64,000 nucleotides of DNA, from assembly GCF_013778505.1 (NCBI RefSeq), contig NZ_JAAOWU010000015.1, positions 1 through 64,000 of the forward strand, in the 5' to 3' direction. Source of the stretch: Pseudomonas sivasensis (GTDB taxonomy: Bacteria; Pseudomonadota; Gammaproteobacteria; Pseudomonadales; Pseudomonadaceae). Position numbers and translations under genes: made by a program. Below are positions 33,863 to 42,833 of the stretch, in pieces; position 1 is the stretch's first letter, and every line of letters begins with the position of its first letter. The notes below the pieces were generated by a model that saw only the letters and a list, made by a program, of their open reading frames with translations, searched no databases and was not told the origin of the DNA.

Positions 33863-35365
33863 ATGCCCACTGCCCTCACACGCTACTTCCTGACGCTGCT
33901 GCTGTTGCTGCCCCTGGCCGCACACGCCAGCGACGCCGAAGACTTCCAGGCCGCCAACCCGACGCAACAAGCCAAGCTCCTCCAGGACTGGGCTGCAAAG
34001 CCTGACCCGGCGCGCATCGAGTTGGTGGACGCCCTGCAACAAGGTCAGCTTACGGTCAATGGCGAAACCAAAACCGTGCGCCTGAACAACCGCCTGCGCG
34101 GCTTGATCGATAACGTGCAAGCCAGCCAGCAACTGCTCGCCGCCGACCCCAAGGTGCGCTTGGCGGCTGCGCAAACGCTGCAAAAAACCGCGCAACCTGC
34201 GCAGCTCAAATTCCTCGACCAGCAAGTTGCCGCCGAAACCGACGAAGGCGTGCACACCGCCCTGAGCCTGGCCCTGGCCAACCTGCAACTGGTCGACACC
34301 GACCCGGCCGTGCGCCTGGCTGCCGTGCGCTTGCTTGGCAGCACCGGCGACCCGCTGGCCCGCACGCGCCTTGAAGCCCTGCTCGCACCTGGCGTCGAAA
34401 CCGATGCCGCCGTGCACACCGCCGCCGAAACCAGCCTGGCCCAGGTCAAACGCAAATTGATGTTTGGCGAAATCCTCGGCCAGGCCTTCAGCGGCATGTC
34501 CCTGGGCTCGATCCTGCTGCTCGCGGCCCTGGGGCTGGCGATCACCTTCGGCCTGCTCGGCGTGATCAACATGGCCCACGGCGAGATGCTGATGCTCGGC
34601 GCCTATTCCACCTACGTGGTGCAACTGCTGATGCAGCGCTACGTGCCTGCGGCCATCGAGTTCTACCCGCTGATCGCGCTGCCGGTGGCGTTTTTCGTCA
34701 CCGCCGCGATCGGCATGGCCCTCGAGCGCACGGTGATTCGTCACCTGTACGGCCGGCCATTGGAAACCCTGCTCGCCACCTGGGGCATCAGCCTGATGCT
34801 GATCCAGGCCGTGCGCCTGGTGTTCGGCGCGCAGAACGTCGAAGTGGCCAACCCTGAATGGTTGTCCGGCGGTATCCAAGTGCTGCCCAACCTGGTGCTG
34901 CCTTACAACCGCATCGTGATCATCGCCTTCGCACTGTTTGTCGTCGTCCTCACTTGGCTGCTGCTCAACAAGACGCGCCTGGGCCTCAACGTGCGCGCCG
35001 TCACCCAGAACCGCAACATGGCCGCCTGCTGCGGCGTGCCCACCGGGCGCGTGGACATGCTCGCCTTTGGCCTGGGCTCGGGCATCGCCGGGTTAGGCGG
35101 CGTCGCGCTGAGCCAGATCGGCAACGTTGGCCCGGACTTGGGCCAGAGCTACATCATCGACTCGTTCCTGGTGGTGGTATTGGGCGGTGTCGGCCAGTTG
35201 GCCGGTAGCGTCACGGCGGCCTTCGGCCTGGGTATCGCCAACAAGATTCTGGAACCGCAGATCGGCGCCGTGCTCGGCAAGATCCTGATCCTCGCGCTGA
35301 TCATTCTGTTTATCCAGAAACGCCCGCAAGGACTCTTCGCACTGAAAGGACGGGTGATCGACTGA
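33863..35365 (+). CDS. urtB: Urea ABC transporter permease UrtB
   Basis: A 500-residue inner-membrane permease. The first 200 residues are a signal peptide plus an Ala/Gln-rich exported region (armadillo-like helical stretch with repeated LAA-VRLL segments), an extension that UrtB has beyond LivH. The membrane part starts at about residue 210 (LGSILLLAALGLAITFGLLG) and contains the LivH-like INMAHGEMLMLGAYSTYV. The ATG at 33863 is chosen over a TTG two codons earlier. Its stop overlaps the urtC start (TGATG). Confidence 0.94.
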   Translation: MPTALTRYFLTLLLLLPLAAHASDAEDFQAANPTQQAKLLQDWAAKPDPARIELVDALQQGQLTVNGETKTVRLNNRLRGLIDNVQASQQLLAADPKVRLAAAQTLQKTAQPAQLKFLDQQVAAETDEGVHTALSLALANLQLVDTDPAVRLAAVRLLGSTGDPLARTRLEALLAPGVETDAAVHTAAETSLAQVKRKLMFGEILGQAFSGMSLGSILLLAALGLAITFGLLGVINMAHGEMLMLGAYSTYVVQLLMQRYVPAAIEFYPLIALPVAFFVTAAIGMALERTVIRHLYGRPLETLLATWGISLMLIQAVRLVFGAQNVEVANPEWLSGGIQVLPNLVLPYNRIVIIAFALFVVVLTWLLLNKTRLGLNVRAVTQNRNMAACCGVPTGRVDMLAFGLGSGIAGLGGVALSQIGNVGPDLGQSYIIDSFLVVVLGGVGQLAGSVTAAFGLGIANKILEPQIGAVLGKILILALIILFIQKRPQGLFALKGRVID

Positions 35366-36432
35366 TGAACCAGCCATTGATGCTTACGGCCGCGCAAAAG
35401 GCCGGCCCCAAGGCGACGATTGCCACCGGTGTGATCATCCTGATCCTGCTGCTGGCCTTGCCGCTGTGCTCGCTGCTCTCGCCGGAAAACCCGCTGCATG
35501 TCTCGGCCTACACCCTGACGCTGGTGGGCAAGATCCTCTGCTACGCCATCGTCGCCCTGGCCCTGGATCTGGTGTGGGGTTACGCCGGGATGCTGTCCCT
35601 CGGTCACGGTTTGTTCTTCGCCCTCGGCGGTTATGCAATGGGCATGTACCTGATGCGCCAGGCGTCCGGCGATGAGCTGCCGGCGTTCATGACCTTCCTG
35701 TCGTGGACCGAATTGCCCTGGTATTGGGCCGGCACCGATCACTTCCTCTGGGCGCTGTGCCTGGTGGTATTGGCCCCGGGTTTGCTCGCTTTGGTGTTCG
35801 GTTTCTTCGCCTTCCGTTCGCGGATCAAGGGCGTGTATTTCTCGATCATGACCCAGGCCCTGACCTTCGCCGGGATGCTGTTGTTCTTTCGCAACGAAAC
35901 CGGGTTCGGCGGCAATAACGGCTTTACCAACTTTCGCAGCATCTTGGGTTTTGGCATTACCGAGCCGGGCACACGGGCAGCGTTGTTCCTGGCCACGGTG
36001 CTGCTGTTGGTCGCCAGCCTGTACATCGGCTGGCGCCTGGCCCAGAGCAAGTTCGGCCGGGTGCTGACCGCCCTGCGCGACGCGGAGAACCGCCTGATGT
36101 TCTGTGGCTACGACCCGCGTGGTTTCAAGCTGTTTGTGTGGGTGTTGAGTGCGGTGCTGTGCGGTTTGGCCGGCGCCTTGTACGTGCCACAAGTGGGCAT
36201 CATCAACCCGAGTGAAATGTCGCCGACCAACTCCATCGAAGCCGCCGTGTGGGTGGCCTTGGGCGGGCGCGGCACCTTGATCGGCCCGCTGCTCGGCGCC
36301 GGTGTGGTCAATGGCATGAAGAGCTGGTTCACCGTGGCCTTTCCGGAATACTGGCTGTTCTTCCTCGGGGCGCTGTTCATCATCGTCACCCTGTACCTGC
36401 CCAAGGGCGTTATCGGCTTGCTGAAGAAATGA
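35365..36432 (+). CDS. urtC: Urea ABC transporter permease UrtC
   Basis: A 355-residue LivM-type permease with about ten hydrophobic segments. Family motifs: GYAGMLSLGHGLFFALGGYA and, near the C-terminus, VWVALGGRGTLIGPLLGAG. It overlaps urtB by one base and runs into urtD by overlap or near-overlap, so translation is coupled. It pairs with UrtB to form the urea channel. Confidence 0.95.
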   Translation: MNQPLMLTAAQKAGPKATIATGVIILILLLALPLCSLLSPENPLHVSAYTLTLVGKILCYAIVALALDLVWGYAGMLSLGHGLFFALGGYAMGMYLMRQASGDELPAFMTFLSWTELPWYWAGTDHFLWALCLVVLAPGLLALVFGFFAFRSRIKGVYFSIMTQALTFAGMLLFFRNETGFGGNNGFTNFRSILGFGITEPGTRAALFLATVLLLVASLYIGWRLAQSKFGRVLTALRDAENRLMFCGYDPRGFKLFVWVLSAVLCGLAGALYVPQVGIINPSEMSPTNSIEAAVWVALGGRGTLIGPLLGAGVVNGMKSWFTVAFPEYWLFFLGALFIIVTLYLPKGVIGLLKK

Positions 36433-36440
36433 GGAACGTC

Positions 36441-37262
36441 ATGCTCGAACCTATTTTTGACGCGGGCAGTGGCCGCGATGCCATCGGCATCGGCCAGGCC
36501 GCGGGCAAGGGCCTCAACACCCGCCATGGCACCATCCTGACCCTGGAAGACATCAGCGTCAGCTTCGACGGTTTCAAGGCACTCAACGACTTGAATCTCT
36601 ACATCGGCGTCGGTGAACTGCGCTGCATCATCGGCCCCAACGGCGCGGGCAAGACCACGATGATGGACGTGATCACCGGCAAGACCCGGCCCAGCCACGG
36701 CAATGCCTGGTTCGGCGAAACCCTGGACCTGACCAGCATGAGCGAAGTGCAAATCGCCCAGGCCGGTATCGGCCGCAAGTTCCAGAAGCCAACGGTGTTC
36801 GAAGCCTTGAGCGTGTTCGAAAACCTGGAGCTGGCGCAGAAGACCGACAAGTCGGTGTGGGCCAGCTTGCGTGCACGCTTGAGTGGCGAGCAGAAAGACC
36901 GGATTGATGAAGTGCTCGATACCATCCGCCTCACTGCCTCGGTGCATCGCCCCGCCGGGTTGCTGTCCCACGGCCAGAAGCAGTTCCTGGAAATCGGCAT
37001 GCTGCTGATGCAAGACCCGCAACTGTTGCTGCTGGACGAACCGGTGGCGGGCATGACCGACGCCGAAACCGAATTTACTGCCGAACTGTTCAAGCGCCTG
37101 GCGGGCAAGCATTCGCTGATGGTGGTGGAGCACGACATGGGCTTTGTCGGCTCGATTGCCGACCATGTGACGGTGTTGCACCAAGGCAGCGTGCTGGCCG
37201 AAGGGTCGCTGGAACAGGTGCAGGAAAATGAGCGGGTGATCGAGGTGTATCTCGGTCGCTGA
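36441..37262 (+). CDS. urtD: Urea ABC transporter ATP-binding protein UrtD
   Basis: A 273-residue ABC ATPase. Walker A is GPNGAGKTT, the signature LSHGQKQFLEIG (LSHGQ in place of LSGGQ, usual for UrtD), Walker B LLLLDEPVAGM and the switch His in VVEHDMGF. The ATG at 36441 (MLEPIFDAG) has GAGGAA seven bases upstream; an ATG at 36429 overlapping the urtC stop is an alternative. It is separated from urtE by a large mirrored repeat. Confidence 0.94.
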   Translation: MLEPIFDAGSGRDAIGIGQAAGKGLNTRHGTILTLEDISVSFDGFKALNDLNLYIGVGELRCIIGPNGAGKTTMMDVITGKTRPSHGNAWFGETLDLTSMSEVQIAQAGIGRKFQKPTVFEALSVFENLELAQKTDKSVWASLRARLSGEQKDRIDEVLDTIRLTASVHRPAGLLSHGQKQFLEIGMLLMQDPQLLLLDEPVAGMTDAETEFTAELFKRLAGKHSLMVVEHDMGFVGSIADHVTVLHQGSVLAEGSLEQVQENERVIEVYLGR

Positions 37263-37295
37263 ACAGCTTCAGGCGGATGCGAAAATGTGTGTTGC

Positions 37296-37589
37296 GCAGG
37301 ACTTTGTGGTGAGCAGGACTGACTATGTGCTGAGTAGGACTTTGTGGTGAGCAGGACTATTTGCTGAGCAGGACTATGTGGTGAGCGGGCTTGCCCCGCG
37401 CTGGGTCGCGAAGCGGCCCCAAAACCAGGCAATGAGTTTTACCTGATAGAACGCGGTGAATGGGAAAGGGGCCGCTTCGCGGCCCAGCGCGGGGCAAGCC
37501 CGCTCACCACAAAAAGCCCGCTCACCACAAAAGTCGGTTCACCATAAAAGCCAGCTCACCACAAAAGTCGATTCACCATAAAAGCCAGC
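37296..37589. repeat. Mirrored repeat array around a long palindrome
   Basis: Five units like GCAGGACTTTGTGGTGA (37296-37384) face five units like TCACCACAAAAGTCGGT (37504-37589), which are their reverse complements. Between them is a palindrome whose arms GCGGGCTTGCCCCGCGCTGG (37385 on) and CCAGCGCGGGGCAAGCCCGC (to 37503) match. The units are 17 bases long apart from one of 18 and one of 21. The whole gap between urtD and urtE could fold into one long stem. Confidence 0.8.
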
Positions 37590-37618
37590 CACCGGCACGA
37601 TTTGAGGAGGGGTTGAAC

Positions 37619-38317
37619 ATGCTGCAAGTCGACAAGCTGCACCAGTATTACGGCGGTAGCCACATCCTGCGCGGGCTCTCGTTTGACGTGAAGATCGGCG
37701 AAGTCACCTGCCTGCTCGGCCGTAATGGCGTGGGCAAGACCACCCTACTCAAGTGTTTGATGGGGTTGCTGCCCGCCAAAGAGGGTGCGGTGAACTGGGA
37801 AGGCAAGGCCATCACCGGTTTCAAACCGCACCAGCGCGTGCACGCCGGTATCGCCTACGTGCCTCAAGGCCGGGAGATTTTCGGGCGGCTGACGGTGGAA
37901 GAAAACTTGTTGATGGGCCTGTCGCGCTTCCCGGGTTCCGAGGCCAAGGAAGTGCCGGCGTTTATCTACGAACTGTTCCCGGTATTACTGCAAATGAAGC
38001 ATCGGCGCGGCGGTGACTTATCCGGCGGCCAGCAGCAACAGCTTGCTATCGGGAGAGCCCTGGCCAGCCGCCCACGCCTGTTGATTCTCGATGAGCCCAC
38101 CGAAGGCATCCAACCGTCGGTGATCAAAGAGATCGGCGCCGTGATCAAAAAGCTCGCAGCGCAGGGCGATATGGCGATTCTGTTGGTGGAACAGTTCTAC
38201 GACTTCGCCGCTGAACTGGCCGACCAGTACCTGGTGATGTCACGGGGCGAAATCGTGCAGCAGGGCCGTGGAGAAAATATGGAAAGCGAGGGTGTACGCG
38301 GTCTCGTAACCATCTAA
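37619..38317 (+). CDS. urtE: Urea ABC transporter ATP-binding protein UrtE
   Basis: A 232-residue LivF-type ABC ATPase. Walker A GRNGVGKTT, signature LSGGQQQQLAIGRAL, Walker B LLILDEPTEGIQP and switch His replaced by Gln (LLVEQFYDF), which is normal for this family. The ATG at 37619 follows GAGGAGGGG at a good distance; the longer frame upstream runs through the mirrored repeats. ureD follows after 31 bases, so urt and ure genes probably form one transcription unit. Confidence 0.94.
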   Translation: MLQVDKLHQYYGGSHILRGLSFDVKIGEVTCLLGRNGVGKTTLLKCLMGLLPAKEGAVNWEGKAITGFKPHQRVHAGIAYVPQGREIFGRLTVEENLLMGLSRFPGSEAKEVPAFIYELFPVLLQMKHRRGGDLSGGQQQQLAIGRALASRPRLLILDEPTEGIQPSVIKEIGAVIKKLAAQGDMAILLVEQFYDFAAELADQYLVMSRGEIVQQGRGENMESEGVRGLVTI

Positions 38318-38348
38318 TCTGTAGCGTCCTAACGATAAGCATAAAGAC

Positions 38349-39188
38349 ATGAACCTGCCCGTTACCCCTGCCCTGTTCACCCCCAGCTGGCACGCCGAGC
38401 TGGAACTCGGCTATGCGCGTTTCGGCGACACCACACGCCCGGTGATGCGCCGCCACCTCGGCCCGCTGCGGGTGCAAAAGCACCTGTATGCCGAAGGCCC
38501 CGAGGTGTGCCAGCACATCATCGTGCACCCGCCCGGCGGGATTGCCGGTGGGGATCGCCTGGACATCAGCGCCCACGTCGCCGAGGGTGCCTGGGCCCAA
38601 TTGACCAGCCCCGGCGCGGCCAAGTGGTACCGCGCCAGCGGCCCGGCCTTCCAGCAACTCGAACTGACTGTCGAAGCCGACGCCACCCTGGAATGGCTGC
38701 CCCAGGAAACCATCGTATTCAGCGCCGCCCAGGCCGAACTCACCACGCGCATCGACCTACAAGGCGATGCCCGATTGTTCTACTGGGACGTGATCGCCCT
38801 GGGCCGTCCGGCCAGTGGCGAGCGCTTCGACTTGGGGCACTTTCAATCGCACCTGGATATCCGCCGCGACGGCCAGTTGCTCTGGCATGAACGCCAGCGC
38901 ATTGTCGGCGCCGATGGGTTGCTCGACTCGCCTATCGGCCTGGACGGGCAGCCGGTATTTGCCACCCTGTTGGTGACTGGCGAAATTACCCCTGAATTGC
39001 TTGAGCAATGCCGCGCTCTGCCGAATGCAGTACGCGGCGACCTGACCCAATTACCCGGCTTGCTGGTCGCCCGCTGCCTGGCCAGTGAAGCGCTGCTGGC
39101 GCGGGGATGGTTGATTGATTTATGGAAATTGTTACGTCCCGCTCTGTTTGGGCGAGAGGCGGTCGCACCACGAATCTGGAGCACATGA
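38349..39188 (+). CDS. ureD: Urease accessory protein UreD
   Basis: A 279-residue nickel-insertion chaperone that forms the UreDFG complex on apo-urease. Conserved parts: GPLRVQKHLYAEGPEVCQHI, the HPPGGIAGGDRL signature, then LTSPGAAKWYR and LEWLPQETIVF. Length is normal. The partner genes ureF and ureG are not in the window and presumably follow ureE at the right edge. Confidence 0.94.
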   Translation: MNLPVTPALFTPSWHAELELGYARFGDTTRPVMRRHLGPLRVQKHLYAEGPEVCQHIIVHPPGGIAGGDRLDISAHVAEGAWAQLTSPGAAKWYRASGPAFQQLELTVEADATLEWLPQETIVFSAAQAELTTRIDLQGDARLFYWDVIALGRPASGERFDLGHFQSHLDIRRDGQLLWHERQRIVGADGLLDSPIGLDGQPVFATLLVTGEITPELLEQCRALPNAVRGDLTQLPGLLVARCLASEALLARGWLIDLWKLLRPALFGREAVAPRIWST

Positions 39189-39197
39189 AGATCAACA

Positions 39198-39284
39198 TGT
39201 GGGAGGGGGCTTGCTCCCGATAGCGGTGGGTCAGTGACAGATGTATTGCCTGACATTCCCCATCGGGGCAAGCCCCCTCCCACA
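39198..39284. repeat. Paired REP-like palindromic repeat between ureD and ureA
   Basis: Arms TGTGGGAGGGGGCTTG and CAAGCCCCCTCCCACA around the usual middle. It is another palindrome inside the urt-ure operon. Confidence 0.85.
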
Positions 39285-39331
39285 GGGGATCTACGGTGTT
39301 TTTATGAATGATGTTTGAAGGACCTTGAACC

Positions 39332-39634
39332 ATGGACCTGACCCCACGGGAAAAAGACAAACTGCTGATCTTCACCGCAGGCTTAGTGGCCGAGCGCCGC
39401 CTGGCGCGCGGGGTGAAGCTCAACTACCCGGAAACCATCGCCTATATCTCCGCCGCCTTGATGGAAGGCGCCCGCGATGGCCGCACCGTTGCCGACTTGA
39501 TGCACTACGGCACCACCCTGCTCAGCCGTGAACAGGTGATGGAAGGCATCCCGGAAATGATCCCGGATATCCAGGTGGAAGCGACCTTCCCGGACGGCAC
39601 CAAACTGGTCACCGTCCACCAACCCATCGCCTGA
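39332..39634 (+). CDS. ureA: Urease gamma subunit
   Basis: A 100-residue structural subunit. It begins MDLTPREKDKLLIFTAGLVA and contains RGVKLNYPETIAYISA, LMHYGTTLLSREQVMEG and VEATFPDGTKLVTVH, as in other UreA proteins. Start ATG 39332. Two acetyltransferase genes separate it from ureB, as one does in P. aeruginosa. Confidence 0.97.
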   Translation: MDLTPREKDKLLIFTAGLVAERRLARGVKLNYPETIAYISAALMEGARDGRTVADLMHYGTTLLSREQVMEGIPEMIPDIQVEATFPDGTKLVTVHQPIA

Positions 39635-39643
39635 GGCCCGGTC

Positions 39644-40156
39644 ATGATTCGTGATGCAAGTGAAAGCGACCTGCCAGCCATCCGCGACATCTACAACGAT
39701 GCGGTACGCAACACCACGGCGATCTGGAACGAACAACCGGTAGACCTGGCCAACCGCTTGGCATGGTTTAACGCGCGTCAGGCCCAGGCGTATCCGATCC
39801 TGGTATCGGTCGAGCACGATGAAGTCACCGGCTACGCCTCGTTTGGCGACTGGCGCCCTTTCGAAGGCTTTCGCTACAGCGTCGAGCACTCGGTGTATGT
39901 GCGTAACGACCAGCGTGGCAAAGGCCTTGGCCCGCAGTTGATGGCGGCTTTGATCGAACGCGCGCGCATAGGCGGCAAGTACGTGATGGTCGCCGCCATC
40001 GAAAGCGGCAACCAGGCTTCGATCCGCCTGCATGAGCGCCTGGGGTTTATCACCACCGGGCAAATGCCGCAGGTGGGTATCAAATTTGGTCGCTGGCTCG
40101 ACCTGACCTTTATGCAACTGGCCTTGAACCCGGGCGCCGAACCGCCCAAGGAGTGA
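39644..40156 (+). CDS. GNAT N-acetyltransferase, methionine sulfoximine type
   Basis: A 170-residue acetyl-CoA-dependent acetyltransferase of the phosphinothricin/methionine sulfoximine group: IRDASESDLPAIRDIYNDAV, GYASFGDWRPFEGFRYSVEH (substrate loop), then the CoA site VRNDQRGKGLGPQLM and SIRLHERLGF. The equivalent gene in the same place of P. aeruginosa (PA4866) acts on methionine derivatives. It starts nine bases after ureA and is in the urease operon. Its link with urea use is unexplained. Confidence 0.88.
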   Translation: MIRDASESDLPAIRDIYNDAVRNTTAIWNEQPVDLANRLAWFNARQAQAYPILVSVEHDEVTGYASFGDWRPFEGFRYSVEHSVYVRNDQRGKGLGPQLMAALIERARIGGKYVMVAAIESGNQASIRLHERLGFITTGQMPQVGIKFGRWLDLTFMQLALNPGAEPPKE

Positions 40157-40159
40157 TCG

Positions 40160-40693
40160 ATGAGCGCTGCGCAACTGCGTCGAGTCAATGCAGAGAGTTT
40201 TGCCCATTACCGCGAGGGCCTGATTGAGCTGTTGCTGGACGCGGTCAAGCACGGCGCATCGGTGGGTTTTATGGCCGACTTCGATGAAGCCCAGGCCCGC
40301 GAGTATCTGCGCGGCGTTCAGTCGAGCATCGAAGACGCCAGCCTGTTGCTGTGGGTGGTGGTGCGCGACGAACAGGTGCAGGCCAGCGTGCAATTGGCGC
40401 TGTGCCAGAAAGCCAATGGCCTGAACCGCGCCGAGGTGCAAAAGCTGCTGGTGCACAGCAGTGCGCGCCGCCACGGCCTCGGCCAACAACTGATGCACAC
40501 CCTGGAACTTGCCGCGCGCCAGCACAAGCGCGGCCTGCTGTACCTGGACACCGAAGCCGGCTCCGGGGCCGAAGCGTTCTACCAGGCGCTGCGCTACACC
40601 AAGATCGGCGAACTGCCCGATTACTGCCAAAGCCCGGACGGGCGCTACAGTCCGACCGCCATCTACTTCAAGACCCTGGGGCAACCTGCATGA
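40160..40693 (+). CDS. GNAT family N-acetyltransferase
   Basis: A 177-residue second acetyltransferase. The CoA loop reads SARRHGLGQQLM, followed by RGLLYLDTEAGSGAEAFYQA and the C-terminal GRYSPTAIYFKTL. The substrate is unknown. It begins three bases after the previous gene and overlaps ureB by four, so it is part of the urease operon. Confidence 0.85.
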   Translation: MSAAQLRRVNAESFAHYREGLIELLLDAVKHGASVGFMADFDEAQAREYLRGVQSSIEDASLLLWVVVRDEQVQASVQLALCQKANGLNRAEVQKLLVHSSARRHGLGQQLMHTLELAARQHKRGLLYLDTEAGSGAEAFYQALRYTKIGELPDYCQSPDGRYSPTAIYFKTLGQPA

Positions 40694-40995
40694 TTCCTGG
40701 CGAATATCAGATCCAGCCCGGCGAGATCGAACTCAACGTCGGCCGTCGCACCATCACGCTCAGCGTGGCCAACAGCGGCGACCGGCCGATCCAGGTGGGC
40801 TCGCACTATCACTTTTTCGAAACCAATGACGCACTGACGTTTAACCGTGCGGCAAGCCGCGGCATGCGCCTGAATATTCCGGCGGGCACGGCGGTACGGT
40901 TTGAGCCGGGGCAGAGCCGTGAGATCGAGTTGGTCGATTTGAGCGGCGGACGGCGGGTATTCGGGTTTGCCGGGCGGGTCATGGGCGATCTTTAG
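40690..40995 (+). CDS. ureB: Urease beta subunit
   Basis: A 101-residue structural subunit: MIPGEYQIQPGEIELNVGR, then VGSHYHFFETNDALTFNR and GMRLNIPAGTAVRFEPGQSR, the most conserved parts of UreB. The start ATG overlaps the stop of the second GNAT gene (ATGA); longer in-frame starts lie inside that gene. A palindromic repeat of about 90 bases separates it from ureC. Confidence 0.97.
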   Translation: MIPGEYQIQPGEIELNVGRRTITLSVANSGDRPIQVGSHYHFFETNDALTFNRAASRGMRLNIPAGTAVRFEPGQSREIELVDLSGGRRVFGFAGRVMGDL

Positions 40996-41000
40996 GGCCT

Positions 41001-41087
41001 CATCGGGGGCAAGCCCCCTCCCACATTTGAATGTGTTCACACATCAAAGGTGGGAGGGGGCTTGCTCCCGATAGCGGTGTCACATTC
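41001..41087. repeat. REP-like pair in reversed order between ureB and ureC
   Basis: Here the CCCCCTCCCACATTTGA arm comes first and the AGGTGGGAGGGGGCTTGC arm second, the opposite order to the other copies, so the outer parts (CATCGGGGGCAAGC and GCTTGCTCCCGATAG) pair. Confidence 0.85.
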
Positions 41088-41112
41088 AACACATTCTTCT
41101 CAGGGCACACAC

Positions 41113-42813
<1,701 letters not shown>

Positions 42814-42833
42814 ATCGTCACCCGCTCATGGGC

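Noticed and set aside
37296..37589. CRISPR-like array
   Set aside because: The units are contiguous without unique spacers and are mirrored around a palindrome, unlike CRISPR repeats.
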